This document shows positions 1-5,069 of a DNA stretch of 5,392 bases, piece by piece. A model generated the notes under the pieces. It saw only the letters and a list, made by a program, of their open reading frames with translations. It was not told the DNA's origin and did no database searches. The position numbers and the translations under genes are program-made. Numbering within the stretch: position 1 is the stretch's first letter; every line of letters begins with the position of its first letter. This DNA comes from Thermomicrobiaceae bacterium (GTDB lineage Bacteria; Chloroflexota; Chloroflexia; Thermomicrobiales; Thermomicrobiaceae), in contig SKTL01000510.1 of assembly GCA_007122555.1 (NCBI GenBank), forward strand, positions 1 through 5,392. Direction: 5' to 3'.

Positions 1-417
1 ATCCGGGGAATGTTCTTCTGTTCCCAGCAGGCGGTCCCGCACATGCAGAAGCGCGGCGGCGGCAACATCATCAACCTGACCTCGGTTCACGGCGCCGGCG
101 GTTTTCCGAATCATACGGCCTACGCCTCGACCAAAGGCGCGATCATCTCATTTACGCGGCAACTGGCGATCGAGCTGGCCCCGCACGACATCCGGGTCAA
201 CGCGATCGGCCCCGGCCTCATCGAAGTGCCGCGGTATTTCGATAATCCGGATTACACCAGCGAGCAAGGAGCGACCCGGGTTCCCTGGGGACGGGTTGGC
301 AAACCGCAGGATATCGCCGGGGTCGCGGCATTCCTGGCGTCAGATGCGGCCGACTTCGTTACAGGCCAGGTCGTTTATGTCGACGGAGGGACGACCGCCC
401 GGATGTCGATGCCGTAA
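1..417 (+). CDS. SDR family NAD(P)-dependent oxidoreductase, C-terminal part (5' end outside window)
   Basis: This is the C-terminal 138 residues of a classical short-chain dehydrogenase/reductase, a soluble enzyme that oxidises a hydroxyl or reduces a carbonyl using NAD(P). The frame is open from base 1, so the gene begins upstream; the ATG at 10 is internal, because the preceding IRG matches the family's 'N-x-x-G' helix. The Rossmann TGxxxGxG motif and roughly 110 N-terminal residues are missing. Counting from the first codon, the catalytic Ser is S28 (INLTSVHG) and the Tyr/Lys pair is Y41-x3-K45 (YASTK). IRVNAIGPG follows (the usual PG turn), and the C-terminus has the family signature [12 protein letters not shown]. 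The stop is TAA at 415-417. It converges on the enolase-superfamily gene with an 89-nt gap. Its substrate cannot be read from this fragment; FabG-like or sugar-dehydrogenase-like activity are both possible. The family call is secure, the substrate is not. Confidence 0.93.
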   Translation: MRGMFFCSQQAVPHMQKRGGGNIINLTSVHGAGGFPNHTAYASTKGAIISFTRQLAIELAPHDIRVNAIGPGLIEVPRYFDNPDYTSEQGATRVPWGRVGKPQDIAGVAAFLASDAADFVTGQVVYVDGGTTARMSMP

Positions 418-450
418 CGATTTCGAGCGCTAGCAGGTGATGTTCTTGTC

Positions 451-481
451 CGCCCGGACGTGATCGATCACGAACCGGGCG
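451..481. terminator. GC-rich stem-loop between convergent genes, candidate bidirectional terminator
   Basis: CGCCCGG (451-457) pairs perfectly with CCGGGCG (475-481). Inside is a 14-bp perfect palindrome, CGTGATCGATCACG (459-472), separated from the outer stem by a small 1x2 internal loop. It lies 33 nt after the SDR stop and 25 nt beyond the stop of the enolase-superfamily gene, so it could serve both converging transcripts. Neither strand has a U-tract after the stem, so it is not a textbook intrinsic terminator. It could instead be a 3'-end-stabilising hairpin, or the inner palindrome could be a protein-binding site. Confidence 0.5.
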
Positions 482-506
482 CCATGAACTTCGCCGTTTC
501 CTACCG

Positions 507-1625
507 TCAGGCGCTATGCGCTCGCAAGAACTCCTCATCGATATCGATGCCCAGCCCCGGGCCTTGCGGAACGGCCATGCAACCATCGGCAGGGTCGACC
601 CGAATCGGCTCCGGCAGGTACCACTGGAAGATGTCGCTGGTCAGTGGCGGATCGTGAAATACCTCGACGAACGGGCAGTTCGGGATCGCTGCGCAGAGAT
701 GCAGGTGCGCCACGAACCCGAGCCCGCCACCTCCATGATGCGGAGCGCACAGTTTCCGATGCATCTCGGCGTAGGCGCACGCTTTCCGGATCTGCGACAT
801 CGTCTCGCCGACCATCGCCTCCGGCTGCAGCACGTCGTAACAATTCTGGTCGATCAGCCACCGATACTCATGCAATCCCCGGTTGTTCTCACCACCGGCG
901 ATCAGAATATCGACCGACGCGGTTAGCCGGGAGAGGCCGTCGAAGTCGTAGCGAGCGAGCGGTTCCTCGAGCCAGTAGACGCCGAGTTGCTCGAGTTCGC
1001 GAGCAGTCTGGAGGGCACGGCGGTAATCCCAGACCGGAGTTGGATCAGGGTGTGGCGTACCCGGCTGCTGCGCCTGGTTGGCGTCGACCAGGATGATGAA
1101 GTCATCCCCGACCGCCTTTCGGACCGCTTCGACTTGCCGGATATCCTCGTCCATGGTCCATTCGTGCAGTCGAAGCTTGACCGCCGGCCAGCCTTCGGCC
1201 TTTCGGGCCGGGACGTCTTCCGCGCGCTGCTCCGGCGTGGATTTTTCGACGAATGAGGCATACGCCGGAACCCGGTCCCGATAGCCGCCCCAGAGCTTGT
1301 AAACGGGCTGGCCGCAGGCCTTACCGATGATGTCCCACAGGGCGATCTCAACGCCCCATGCGGCATTCGCGCCTCGGAAGACCGGGGCGAACTGTTCCAG
1401 CGCAAACGGGTCCTTGCCGACGAGTTGCGGCTTGATCCAGGATTCGATAATTGCGCTGGCTCCGTATCCCGGCGATCCCCATCCGACGATCCCCTCATCG
1501 GTCGAGACCTTGACGACAACGCCATCCTGGCTTGATTTGCTGGTTCCAGGGGCCCAGGCCGGGTAAACCGGGCGTTCCATATCCGGGCCCTTGAGCACGA
1601 ACGTTTCGATGTCGGTGATTTTCAT
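507..1625 (-). CDS. Mandelate racemase/muconate lactonizing enzyme family protein (enolase superfamily), probable acid-sugar dehydratase
   Basis: A 372-residue, full-length enolase-superfamily enzyme. These abstract the proton alpha to a carboxylate with Mg2+ assistance. An N-terminal capping domain (about 1-115) precedes a (beta/alpha)7-beta barrel. Visible catalytic residues are K150-x-R152 (VKLRLH) at the end of strand 2; metal ligands D181 (VDANQ), E220 (LEEP) and E246 (AGGENN); the Asp-His dyad D264 (YDVLQP) and H296 (CAPHHGG); and E321 (FVEVF), equivalent to the mandelate racemase electrophilic Glu. The D/H dyad places it in the mandelate racemase subgroup, most of whose characterised members dehydrate sugar acids. 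The usual KxK is KxR here, and a Pro-rich insertion (about 187-198) follows strand 3. The ATG at 1625 has AGGAG four nt upstream (1630-1634). It is the last gene of the minus-strand block, 48 nt after the DUF4926 gene. The family is secure; substrate and dehydratase activity are inferred. Confidence 0.93.
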   Translation of the reverse strand: MKITDIETFVLKGPDMERPVYPAWAPGTSKSSQDGVVVKVSTDEGIVGWGSPGYGASAIIESWIKPQLVGKDPFALEQFAPVFRGANAAWGVEIALWDIIGKACGQPVYKLWGGYRDRVPAYASFVEKSTPEQRAEDVPARKAEGWPAVKLRLHEWTMDEDIRQVEAVRKAVGDDFIILVDANQAQQPGTPHPDPTPVWDYRRALQTARELEQLGVYWLEEPLARYDFDGLSRLTASVDILIAGGENNRGLHEYRWLIDQNCYDVLQPEAMVGETMSQIRKACAYAEMHRKLCAPHHGGGGLGFVAHLHLCAAIPNCPFVEVFHDPPLTSDIFQWYLPEPIRVDPADGCMAVPQGPGLGIDIDEEFLRAHSA

Positions 1626-1673
1626 TGCACTCCTGATTTCATTTGGAGACTGCGAAGCTGGCAGCCGGGAAAG

Positions 1674-1898
1674 CTACGCGACAACCCGAACGTGGGCGAT
1701 CTCTCGCTCACGAATTGGCCGAACGAAATCTGCCGGCAGTGTGACGACGGCCACTGTTTCGCCGACGAGCGTCACGAACTCGACCTCATATCCAGCATTC
1801 TTGTCGTGGACCATCACAATCGTGCCGACATCGCCGGACTGCAATCGATACTCGGGCAGATCCCGGTTCAGCACCACAACGTCAAGTTCCGAGAACAT
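1674..1898 (-). CDS. DUF4926 domain-containing small protein (possible antitoxin/immunity partner)
   Basis: A 74-residue protein that I recognise as DUF4926-like from its pattern: MFSELDVVVL at the start, GDVGT (22-26), YEVEF (37-41), GET (46-48), VTLP (52-55) and VRP (59-61). The alternating hydrophobic beta pattern suggests a small SH3-like barrel. The frame is open back to 1967, but the ATG at 1898 is chosen because GAAGGAG (1907-1913) lies eight nt upstream and the domain begins right there. No signal peptide or membrane segment is seen, so it is probably cytosolic. It starts five nt after the DUF6883 stop, and its ribosome-binding site lies inside the 3' end of that gene, so the two are almost certainly co-transcribed and probably translationally coupled. 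No function is established for the family. An antitoxin or immunity role is my inference from its size and tight pairing. Confidence 0.85.
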   Translation of the reverse strand: MFSELDVVVLNRDLPEYRLQSGDVGTIVMVHDKNAGYEVEFVTLVGETVAVVTLPADFVRPIREREIAHVRVVA

Positions 1899-1903
1899 GT
1901 TCG

Positions 1904-2242
1904 TTACTCCTTCAATGGATACGCAGTCACGAAACGAAGCTGTGATTCTTCTGATCGGACGAACCATACCGCGCGAACGCGTGGTTCTCGCCCATCAGGT
2001 GTGTACAGTTCCCCATCAACGATGTATTTCCGACCAAAGCCAGTATCCTCACTATACACAACAGGATTTGATCTGATGTGCTCTATCAGAGCATCACGCA
2101 ACTCACTCCATTGACCGATGCTGAATCCAAAGCTTTCGAAAAAGCGCGTCTTAGCCCGTCCGGTAGGATGTGATTCGGACAAGAGGTAGTTCCTGAGCTT
2201 CGCTTCCTCAATCTGGAGTACGGCATTGTTTGGCAGGTGCAT
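1904..2242 (-). CDS. DUF6883 domain-containing protein (possible BECR-like nuclease toxin)
   Basis: A 112-residue protein that fits the DUF6883 pattern: an N-terminal LPN motif (3-5), HPTGRAKTRFF (25-35) with conserved His25, Gly28, Lys31 and Phe35, W45 in a helix, FGRKYIVDGEL (69-79), RAVWFVR (90-96), and the C-terminal RFVTAYPLK (103-111). An N-terminal His/Lys helix followed by a four-strand sheet ending in R-x-x-T-x-Y resembles RelE/EndoU/barnase-type (BECR) RNase toxins. I infer this from pattern and memory, not from a search. The ATG at 2242 has AGGGG (2249-2253) six nt upstream. That site overlaps the TGA of the CoA-transferase gene, only ten nt away, pointing to coupled translation. 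The gene is less GC-rich (50% over 1921-2220, hand-counted) than its neighbours (about 66% in sampled lines), which suggests transfer. It has no secretion signal. The family is fairly sure, the activity unproven. Confidence 0.83.
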   Translation of the reverse strand: MHLPNNAVLQIEEAKLRNYLLSESHPTGRAKTRFFESFGFSIGQWSELRDALIEHIRSNPVVYSEDTGFGRKYIVDGELYTPDGREPRVRAVWFVRSEESQLRFVTAYPLKE

Positions 2243-2255
2243 CCATATCCCCTCA
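2243..2255 (-). promoter_or_regulatory. Coupled ribosome-binding site overlapping the CoA-transferase stop
   Basis: On the minus strand the CoA-transferase ends with TGA (2255-2253), and that triplet runs straight into the purine-rich TGAGGGGATATGG before the DUF6883 ATG (2242-2240). The Shine-Dalgarno AGGGG shares bases with the stop codon. Ribosomes finishing the CoA-transferase would therefore be placed to re-initiate on the small gene. This ties expression of the DUF6883-DUF4926 pair to the metabolic operon. Confidence 0.7.
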
Positions 2256-3437
2256 GATCACCCCTGCATTCCGGAGACCCTGGACGTCGTCAACCGAATA
2301 ACCGATTGCCCCGAGCACTTCATCGGTATGCTGACCGAGCAACGGCGGCGGCAACCGGACCGTGCCGTGCGTCTCGCTGAATTTGATCGGGATGCCGGGC
2401 AGCTTGAGACCTGGCACGGTGGGGTGCTCGACATCGACGACCATCTCCCGGTGCAGCACCTGTGGCAGATTGAGGACGGTATCCAGCGAGTTGACCGGGC
2501 TGCACGGCACCCCAGCCGCGTCCATTTTCGCTGCCCAGGTTGCGGCGTCATCCTGCACCAGCGTCGCTTCCAGTTCCTGCTGGAGTTCTCCGGAATGGGC
2601 GCACCGATCAGGGTTTGTGGTGAATCGGGGATCATCCAGAAGCTCCGTGCGGCCGATAGCCTCGCAGAAGCGGCTCCAGAGGCCGTCGTTGACCACCGCC
2701 ACTACCAGGAAGCCGTCCCTGGTGGCAAATGCCCCGTAGGGCGCGACCGATGCATGCCCTGATCCGAGCCGTTTCGGAGGCTCGCCGGACGCAAAGTACG
2801 AGACTGCGTGGTAGGTCATCCAGGAGACCTGTCCTTCAAGCAATGACGACTCGATCTTCTGCCCGTGCCCCGTCCGTTCCCGGAAGTAGAGCGCCGCCAG
2901 AATGCCCTGCACCGCATTTGCCCCGCAGGTCAGATCTACCAGCGATGTTCCAACCCGCACCGGCGGGCGACCCTCTTCGCCGGTGATGCTCATCAGCCCG
3001 CCGTACGCCTGCATCAGCAGGTCGACACCGGAACGGTCTTTGTCTGGACCGTCGCTGCCGACCGCTGAGATCGTGCAGTAGATGAGGCGTTCGTTGACCT
3101 CCCGAAGCTGCTCGTAGCCGATGCCGAGCTTTTCCGGCGCTCCTGTGCGCAGATTGTGGAGAACGATGTCGCTCTCGGCCGCCAGTTTCCGGGCGATTGT
3201 CTGACCCTGCTCGGTTCGCAGATCGAGCGTGACGCTGCGCTTGTTCCGATTCGTGCTCATGAAGTAGCAGCTCTCGCCATTCCAGTAGGGCGGGAAGCTG
3301 CGGGTATCATCGCCTCGGCCCGGCGCCTCGACCTTTATCACGTCCGCCCCCAGGTCTCCCAGCGTCATCCCGGCGAACGGTCCGGCCAGATGACGTGAGA
3401 AATCGAGTACGCGAATGCCTTCCAGTGGTCCGGTCAT
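2253..3437 (-). CDS. Family III CoA-transferase (CaiB/BaiF type)
   Basis: A 394-residue cytosolic enzyme that moves CoA from an acyl-CoA donor to a carboxylic acid; the family includes CaiB, formyl-CoA transferase and BaiF, and its usual length is about 400. Visible features are the N-terminal nucleotide-fold signature RVLDFSRHLAGP...DLGADVIKVE (9-37), NRNKRSVTLDL (63-73), the probable catalytic Asp D168 in VGTSLVD (equivalent to Asp169 of formyl-CoA transferase), and the C-terminal PLLGQHTDEVL (365-375). The ATG at 3437 is chosen because GGAGGG (3447-3452) is nine nt upstream; an in-frame TTG at 3443 lies only three nt from that site. It follows the enoyl-CoA hydratase gene by 70 nt and precedes the DUF6883 gene by 10 nt. 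The neighbouring hydratase implies activation of an acid to its CoA thioester followed by hydration, as in the CaiB/CaiD pair. The substrate is unknown. Confidence 0.95.
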   Translation of the reverse strand: MTGPLEGIRVLDFSRHLAGPFAGMTLGDLGADVIKVEAPGRGDDTRSFPPYWNGESCYFMSTNRNKRSVTLDLRTEQGQTIARKLAAESDIVLHNLRTGAPEKLGIGYEQLREVNERLIYCTISAVGSDGPDKDRSGVDLLMQAYGGLMSITGEEGRPPVRVGTSLVDLTCGANAVQGILAALYFRERTGHGQKIESSLLEGQVSWMTYHAVSYFASGEPPKRLGSGHASVAPYGAFATRDGFLVVAVVNDGLWSRFCEAIGRTELLDDPRFTTNPDRCAHSGELQQELEATLVQDDAATWAAKMDAAGVPCSPVNSLDTVLNLPQVLHREMVVDVEHPTVPGLKLPGIPIKFSETHGTVRLPPPLLGQHTDEVLGAIGYSVDDVQGLRNAGVI

Positions 3438-3507
3438 TACCAACGACCCTCCAATAACCCGTTCTACCGCGGGACACGATGGACTGGCCCGCTTGTGCGT
3501 TCCTCTC

Positions 3508-4266
3508 CTAGCGTCCGGTGAACTCGGGTGGACGCTTTTCGGCGAAGGCCTTCAACGCTTCCTTGCGGTCCTCGGTGTCCGCGGCTTCCGTCACGCCGTC
3601 CTGGTGGTGTTGCGACGCGGCCCCGATCCCTTTCGTCATTGTTATCCAGAGATTCTCCTTGGTGCGTCGAATGGAAAGCGGCGCCAGATCAAGGATCTGA
3701 TCGGTCAATTCGGCGACCGCGCGATCGACATCCTCCGCGATGTGAGTCGCCAGCCCGATCTGCTCTGCTTCCGGCGCCTCGATCCAGCGCGCGGTCAACA
3801 ACATGTCCTGCGCCCGGGACAATCCGATCAACCAGACGAGATGGTGCGTGGGAGAGGGCACCGCAACTCGCGGCTCCGGGTAGCTGAACCGGGCATCCGG
3901 AGACGCAATGCGGAGATCCGCCGAGATTGCCAGCTCACATCCCAGACCGACGGCCACGCCGTTGATCGCGCCGATGACCGGTGACGGCAGGCTGCGCAGC
4001 TTGTTCAGACATCGGTGCATCGTCGCAACACGGGTCCGGACGAAATCGCTGCTTGCTTCCCGTGACTCTTTCAGGTCTATCCCGGCGCAGAATCCGGGGT
4101 CGGCAGCGCGGAGTATGACCAGCTGAGGCGGGTCGGCGTGCAGCGCCTCCAGGCATGATTCCAGTTCCTGCAGCATGGCGTAGTTGATCGCATTGCGCGC
4201 CTCCGGCCTGTCGACGACAAGTTCAGCGACGCGGCCGTTCCACTCAAGTCGCATGGATTCGTGCAT
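3508..4266 (-). CDS. Enoyl-CoA hydratase/isomerase family protein (crotonase fold)
   Basis: A 252-residue crotonase-superfamily protein, close to the usual 255-260. The oxyanion-hole segments are FCAGIDL (59-65) and NGVAVGLGCELA (102-113). Both hydratase glutamates appear present: E111 (GCE) and E131 (YPEP), corresponding to Glu144 and Glu164 of rat mitochondrial hydratase. True hydration of a 2-enoyl-CoA is therefore plausible. The C-terminus, LKAFAEKRPPEFTGR, is typical. The segment after E131 is odd: the common P-x-x-GG-x-x-RL is replaced by VPSPTHHLVWLIG (136-148). The ATG at 4266 is preceded by GAGGT (4270-4274), only three nt away, and by GGAGA (4279-4283); an in-frame ATG at 4254 is a less supported alternative. 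It is the first gene of the minus-strand block, with a promoter-like sequence about 50 nt upstream. Pairing with the CoA-transferase suggests a CaiD-like step, but the substrate is not shown. Confidence 0.94.
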   Translation of the reverse strand: MHESMRLEWNGRVAELVVDRPEARNAINYAMLQELESCLEALHADPPQLVILRAADPGFCAGIDLKESREASSDFVRTRVATMHRCLNKLRSLPSPVIGAINGVAVGLGCELAISADLRIASPDARFSYPEPRVAVPSPTHHLVWLIGLSRAQDMLLTARWIEAPEAEQIGLATHIAEDVDRAVAELTDQILDLAPLSIRRTKENLWITMTKGIGAASQHHQDGVTEAADTEDRKEALKAFAEKRPPEFTGR

Positions 4267-4313
4267 ATGACCTCGATTTCTCCACGGTGATCATTGCCGG
4301 GCTGTTGTCTGCG

Positions 4314-4342
4314 AGTATCCCCGACGATCCGGACATTGTCTA
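4314..4342 (-). promoter_or_regulatory. Candidate sigma-70-type promoter for the minus-strand operon
   Basis: Read on the minus strand, TAGACA (4342-4337, 5/6 to TTGACA) is followed after exactly 17 nt by GATACT (4319-4314, 4/6 to TATAAT). Transcription would start near 4307, giving a leader of about 40 nt before the hydratase ATG at 4266. The position is right for the operon promoter. Only consensus likeness supports it. Confidence 0.45.
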
Positions 4343-4343
4343 T

Positions 4344-4355
4344 TGCCTCGAGGCA
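4344..4355. promoter_or_regulatory. 12-bp perfect palindrome next to the operon -35 box, candidate operator
   Basis: TGCCTCGAGGCA is a perfect 12-bp inverted repeat beginning one base upstream of the candidate minus-strand -35 box. A second short dyad, GACA-T-TGTC (4332-4340), overlaps that -35 box. Palindromes in this position commonly bind dimeric regulators. No regulator gene is in the window to pair it with. Confidence 0.35.
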
Positions 4356-4377
4356 GTCTGTGCGCCCGCATTAATGA

Positions 4378-4401
4378 CAACCTTGTTTGCAAACCTGGTT
4401 G
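4378..4401. promoter_or_regulatory. 24-bp interrupted inverted repeat, candidate operator
   Basis: CAACC (4378-4382) and GGTTG (4397-4401) are inverted copies flanking a perfect 10-bp palindrome, GTTTGCAAAC (4385-4394), with two-base mismatched steps between; 20 of 24 positions are symmetric. It covers the -35 element and most of the spacer of the candidate plus-strand promoter. A bound dimer there would block that promoter. The regulator family is not recognisable. Confidence 0.45.
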
Positions 4402-4411
4402 CTGGTATAGT
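4383..4411 (+). promoter_or_regulatory. Candidate plus-strand promoter with extended -10
   Basis: TTGTTT (4383-4388, 3/6) is separated by 17 nt from TATAGT (4406-4411, 5/6), with TG one base before the -10 (4403-4404), i.e. an extended -10 that can compensate for a weak -35. Transcription would run toward the lipoprotein gene at 5070, leaving an unusually long leader of about 650 nt. It could instead serve a small RNA or the small ORF at 4835. Confidence 0.45.
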
Positions 4412-4620
4412 TTCTGCTACTGATCTGGGTATCCGGGCGCCTGATCCGGATGCTGCGGATGAATCTTAAAAATTTGACCGTTGAGCAACTCGCCTCGGCA
4501 TGATCCGCCCAGGGTCGCTTCCTCGCCGAGCGTCGCTCAATGTCAGTTTTCTCCCGGGAACCGCCGCCCGCCTCTCAGCGAGCGTTCCGGGGAGTGCGCC
4601 TCCGGGTGTTTTTCCACGCC

Positions 4621-4639
4621 GCGACTCACTTGGAGTCGC
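4621..4639. promoter_or_regulatory. Perfect 7-bp stem-loop
   Basis: GCGACTC (4621-4627) pairs perfectly with GAGTCGC (4633-4639) around a five-base loop, ACTTG. On the plus strand a TTTTT run (4609-4613) lies before rather than after the stem, so it does not read as an intrinsic terminator in either direction. It may be a structural element of a leader RNA. Confidence 0.35.
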
Positions 4640-4776
4640 ATTGATGATCGCCGCCACGGCGCTCCCCGCGCCGCCACGCGCCGTTTGTCTCATTGTTTCC
4701 CATGGTTTGAATGCTGAGTGTTGTTCTCGCAGCGGTCTCTCCAGCCGTCTGTAGCGCAACACCAGCAGCTTGAAAC

Positions 4777-4804
4777 GATCACTGGCGTCTTGCCGCCTGT
4801 GATC
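4777..4804. promoter_or_regulatory. 28-nt stem-loop upstream of the small ORF
   Basis: GATCAC (4777-4782) pairs with GTGATC (4799-4804), then a single T-T mismatch, then GGCG (4784-4787) with CGCC (4794-4797), closing a six-base loop. This makes ten base pairs with one symmetric mismatch. It ends 18 nt before the AGGAG site of the small ORF at 4835. No T-tract follows on the plus strand. It could be a leader RNA structure, an attenuator part or a protein-binding site. Confidence 0.4.
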
Positions 4805-4834
4805 CGACAATCCAATAGTGCCAGGAGTTATGTC

Positions 4835-4966
4835 ATGTTTGATCTCACGCCTCGCCAGGGGCTGGTGTTCACCGCGCTGATGGTCGCGGCTGGCCGCGAT
4901 GACGGCGCAACCGCTGATTCAACCGAAGCAGGGCTTGATCGGCCGAACGAGTTCCCGAGGCGCTAA
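4835..4966 (+). CDS. Possible 43-residue small protein, unrecognised
   Basis: A short ORF whose ATG (4835-4837) has AGGAG (4823-4827) seven nt upstream, an almost ideal arrangement and the best ribosome-binding site in this intergenic region. The product begins MFDLTPRQGLVFTALMVAAG, a mildly hydrophobic stretch at 9-19, then turns acidic (RDDGATADSTEAG) and ends NEFPRR. I do not recognise it. The hydrophobic part is too short and weak to be a confident membrane segment. It could be a small regulatory or leader peptide for the lipoprotein gene that starts 103 nt downstream, a remnant of a larger gene, or chance. The frame stays open upstream to 4718 without another good start. Confidence 0.35.
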   Translation: MFDLTPRQGLVFTALMVAAGRDDGATADSTEAGLDRPNEFPRR

Positions 4967-5036
4967 TCGATTCGTAACGACGCGGCATTTGCTGAGAAGC
5001 CGGGGCGGTGAAGTCCATCGTCCCCTGCACGATTCA

Positions 5037-5059
5037 CCCGCTCCGCGGGCATGAGGAGG
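5037..5059 (+). promoter_or_regulatory. Small hairpin plus strong Shine-Dalgarno of the lipoprotein gene
   Basis: CCCGC (5037-5041) pairs with GCGGG (5045-5049) around the three-base loop TCC. Five bases later is AGGAGG (5054-5059), a perfect Shine-Dalgarno. Its distance is 10 nt to the TTG at 5070 and 19 nt to the ATG at 5079, so it favours the TTG start. The hairpin leaves the site exposed and may only keep it unstructured. Confidence 0.5.
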
Positions 5060-5069
5060 AAAGGACCGC

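Larger units (their letters stand above)
4412..4834 (+). other. Gene-poor stretch downstream of the candidate plus-strand promoter
   Basis: I see no convincing gene here. Open frames exist on both strands (for example 4466-4810 minus and 4500-4754 plus), but they are low-complexity, rich in Arg/Pro/Ala/Ser, lack good ribosome-binding sites and show no recognisable domain. The stretch holds the hairpins at 4621-4639 and 4777-4804. No tRNA, rRNA, CRISPR repeat or insertion-sequence end was seen. It may be a long 5' leader or an unrecognised RNA. Confidence 0.5.

Noticed and set aside
516..1096. Long plus-strand frames opposite the enolase-superfamily gene
   Set aside because: They are antisense to a gene whose full set of catalytic motifs is intact; their products have no domain-like pattern.
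507..1625. Hydroxyproline-betaine epimerase (HpbD) as the identity of the enolase-superfamily enzyme, which would suit a betaine locus
   Set aside because: That enzyme uses a second Lys on the far side of the barrel; this protein has the Asp-His dyad of the mandelate racemase subgroup instead.
1899..1967. Longer N-terminus for the DUF4926 protein (start at 1967)
   Set aside because: It would overlap the DUF6883 gene by more than 60 nt and lacks the strong GAAGGAG site that precedes the ATG at 1898, where the domain itself begins.
3438..3443. TTG at 3443 as start of the CoA-transferase
   Set aside because: It lies only three nt from the Shine-Dalgarno at 3447-3452, while the ATG at 3437 is at nine nt and fits family N-termini.
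3415..3984. 189-codon plus-strand frame opposite the enoyl-CoA hydratase gene
   Set aside because: Antisense shadow of a well-supported crotonase gene; no family features.
4287..4469. 60-codon plus-strand frame with a hydrophobic-looking product
   Set aside because: It needs a GTG start without a Shine-Dalgarno and runs through both candidate promoters and the large dyad, so the region is better read as regulatory.
4466..4810. 114-codon open frame on the minus strand
   Set aside because: Arg/Pro/Gly/Ala-rich low-complexity product with no domain and no recognisable ribosome-binding site; long chance frames are common in DNA of this GC content.
4835..4900. Truncated LuxR-type helix-turn-helix in the small ORF (LTPRQ...)
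   Set aside because: Only the first few residues resemble the motif; the recognition helix and the rest of the domain are absent.
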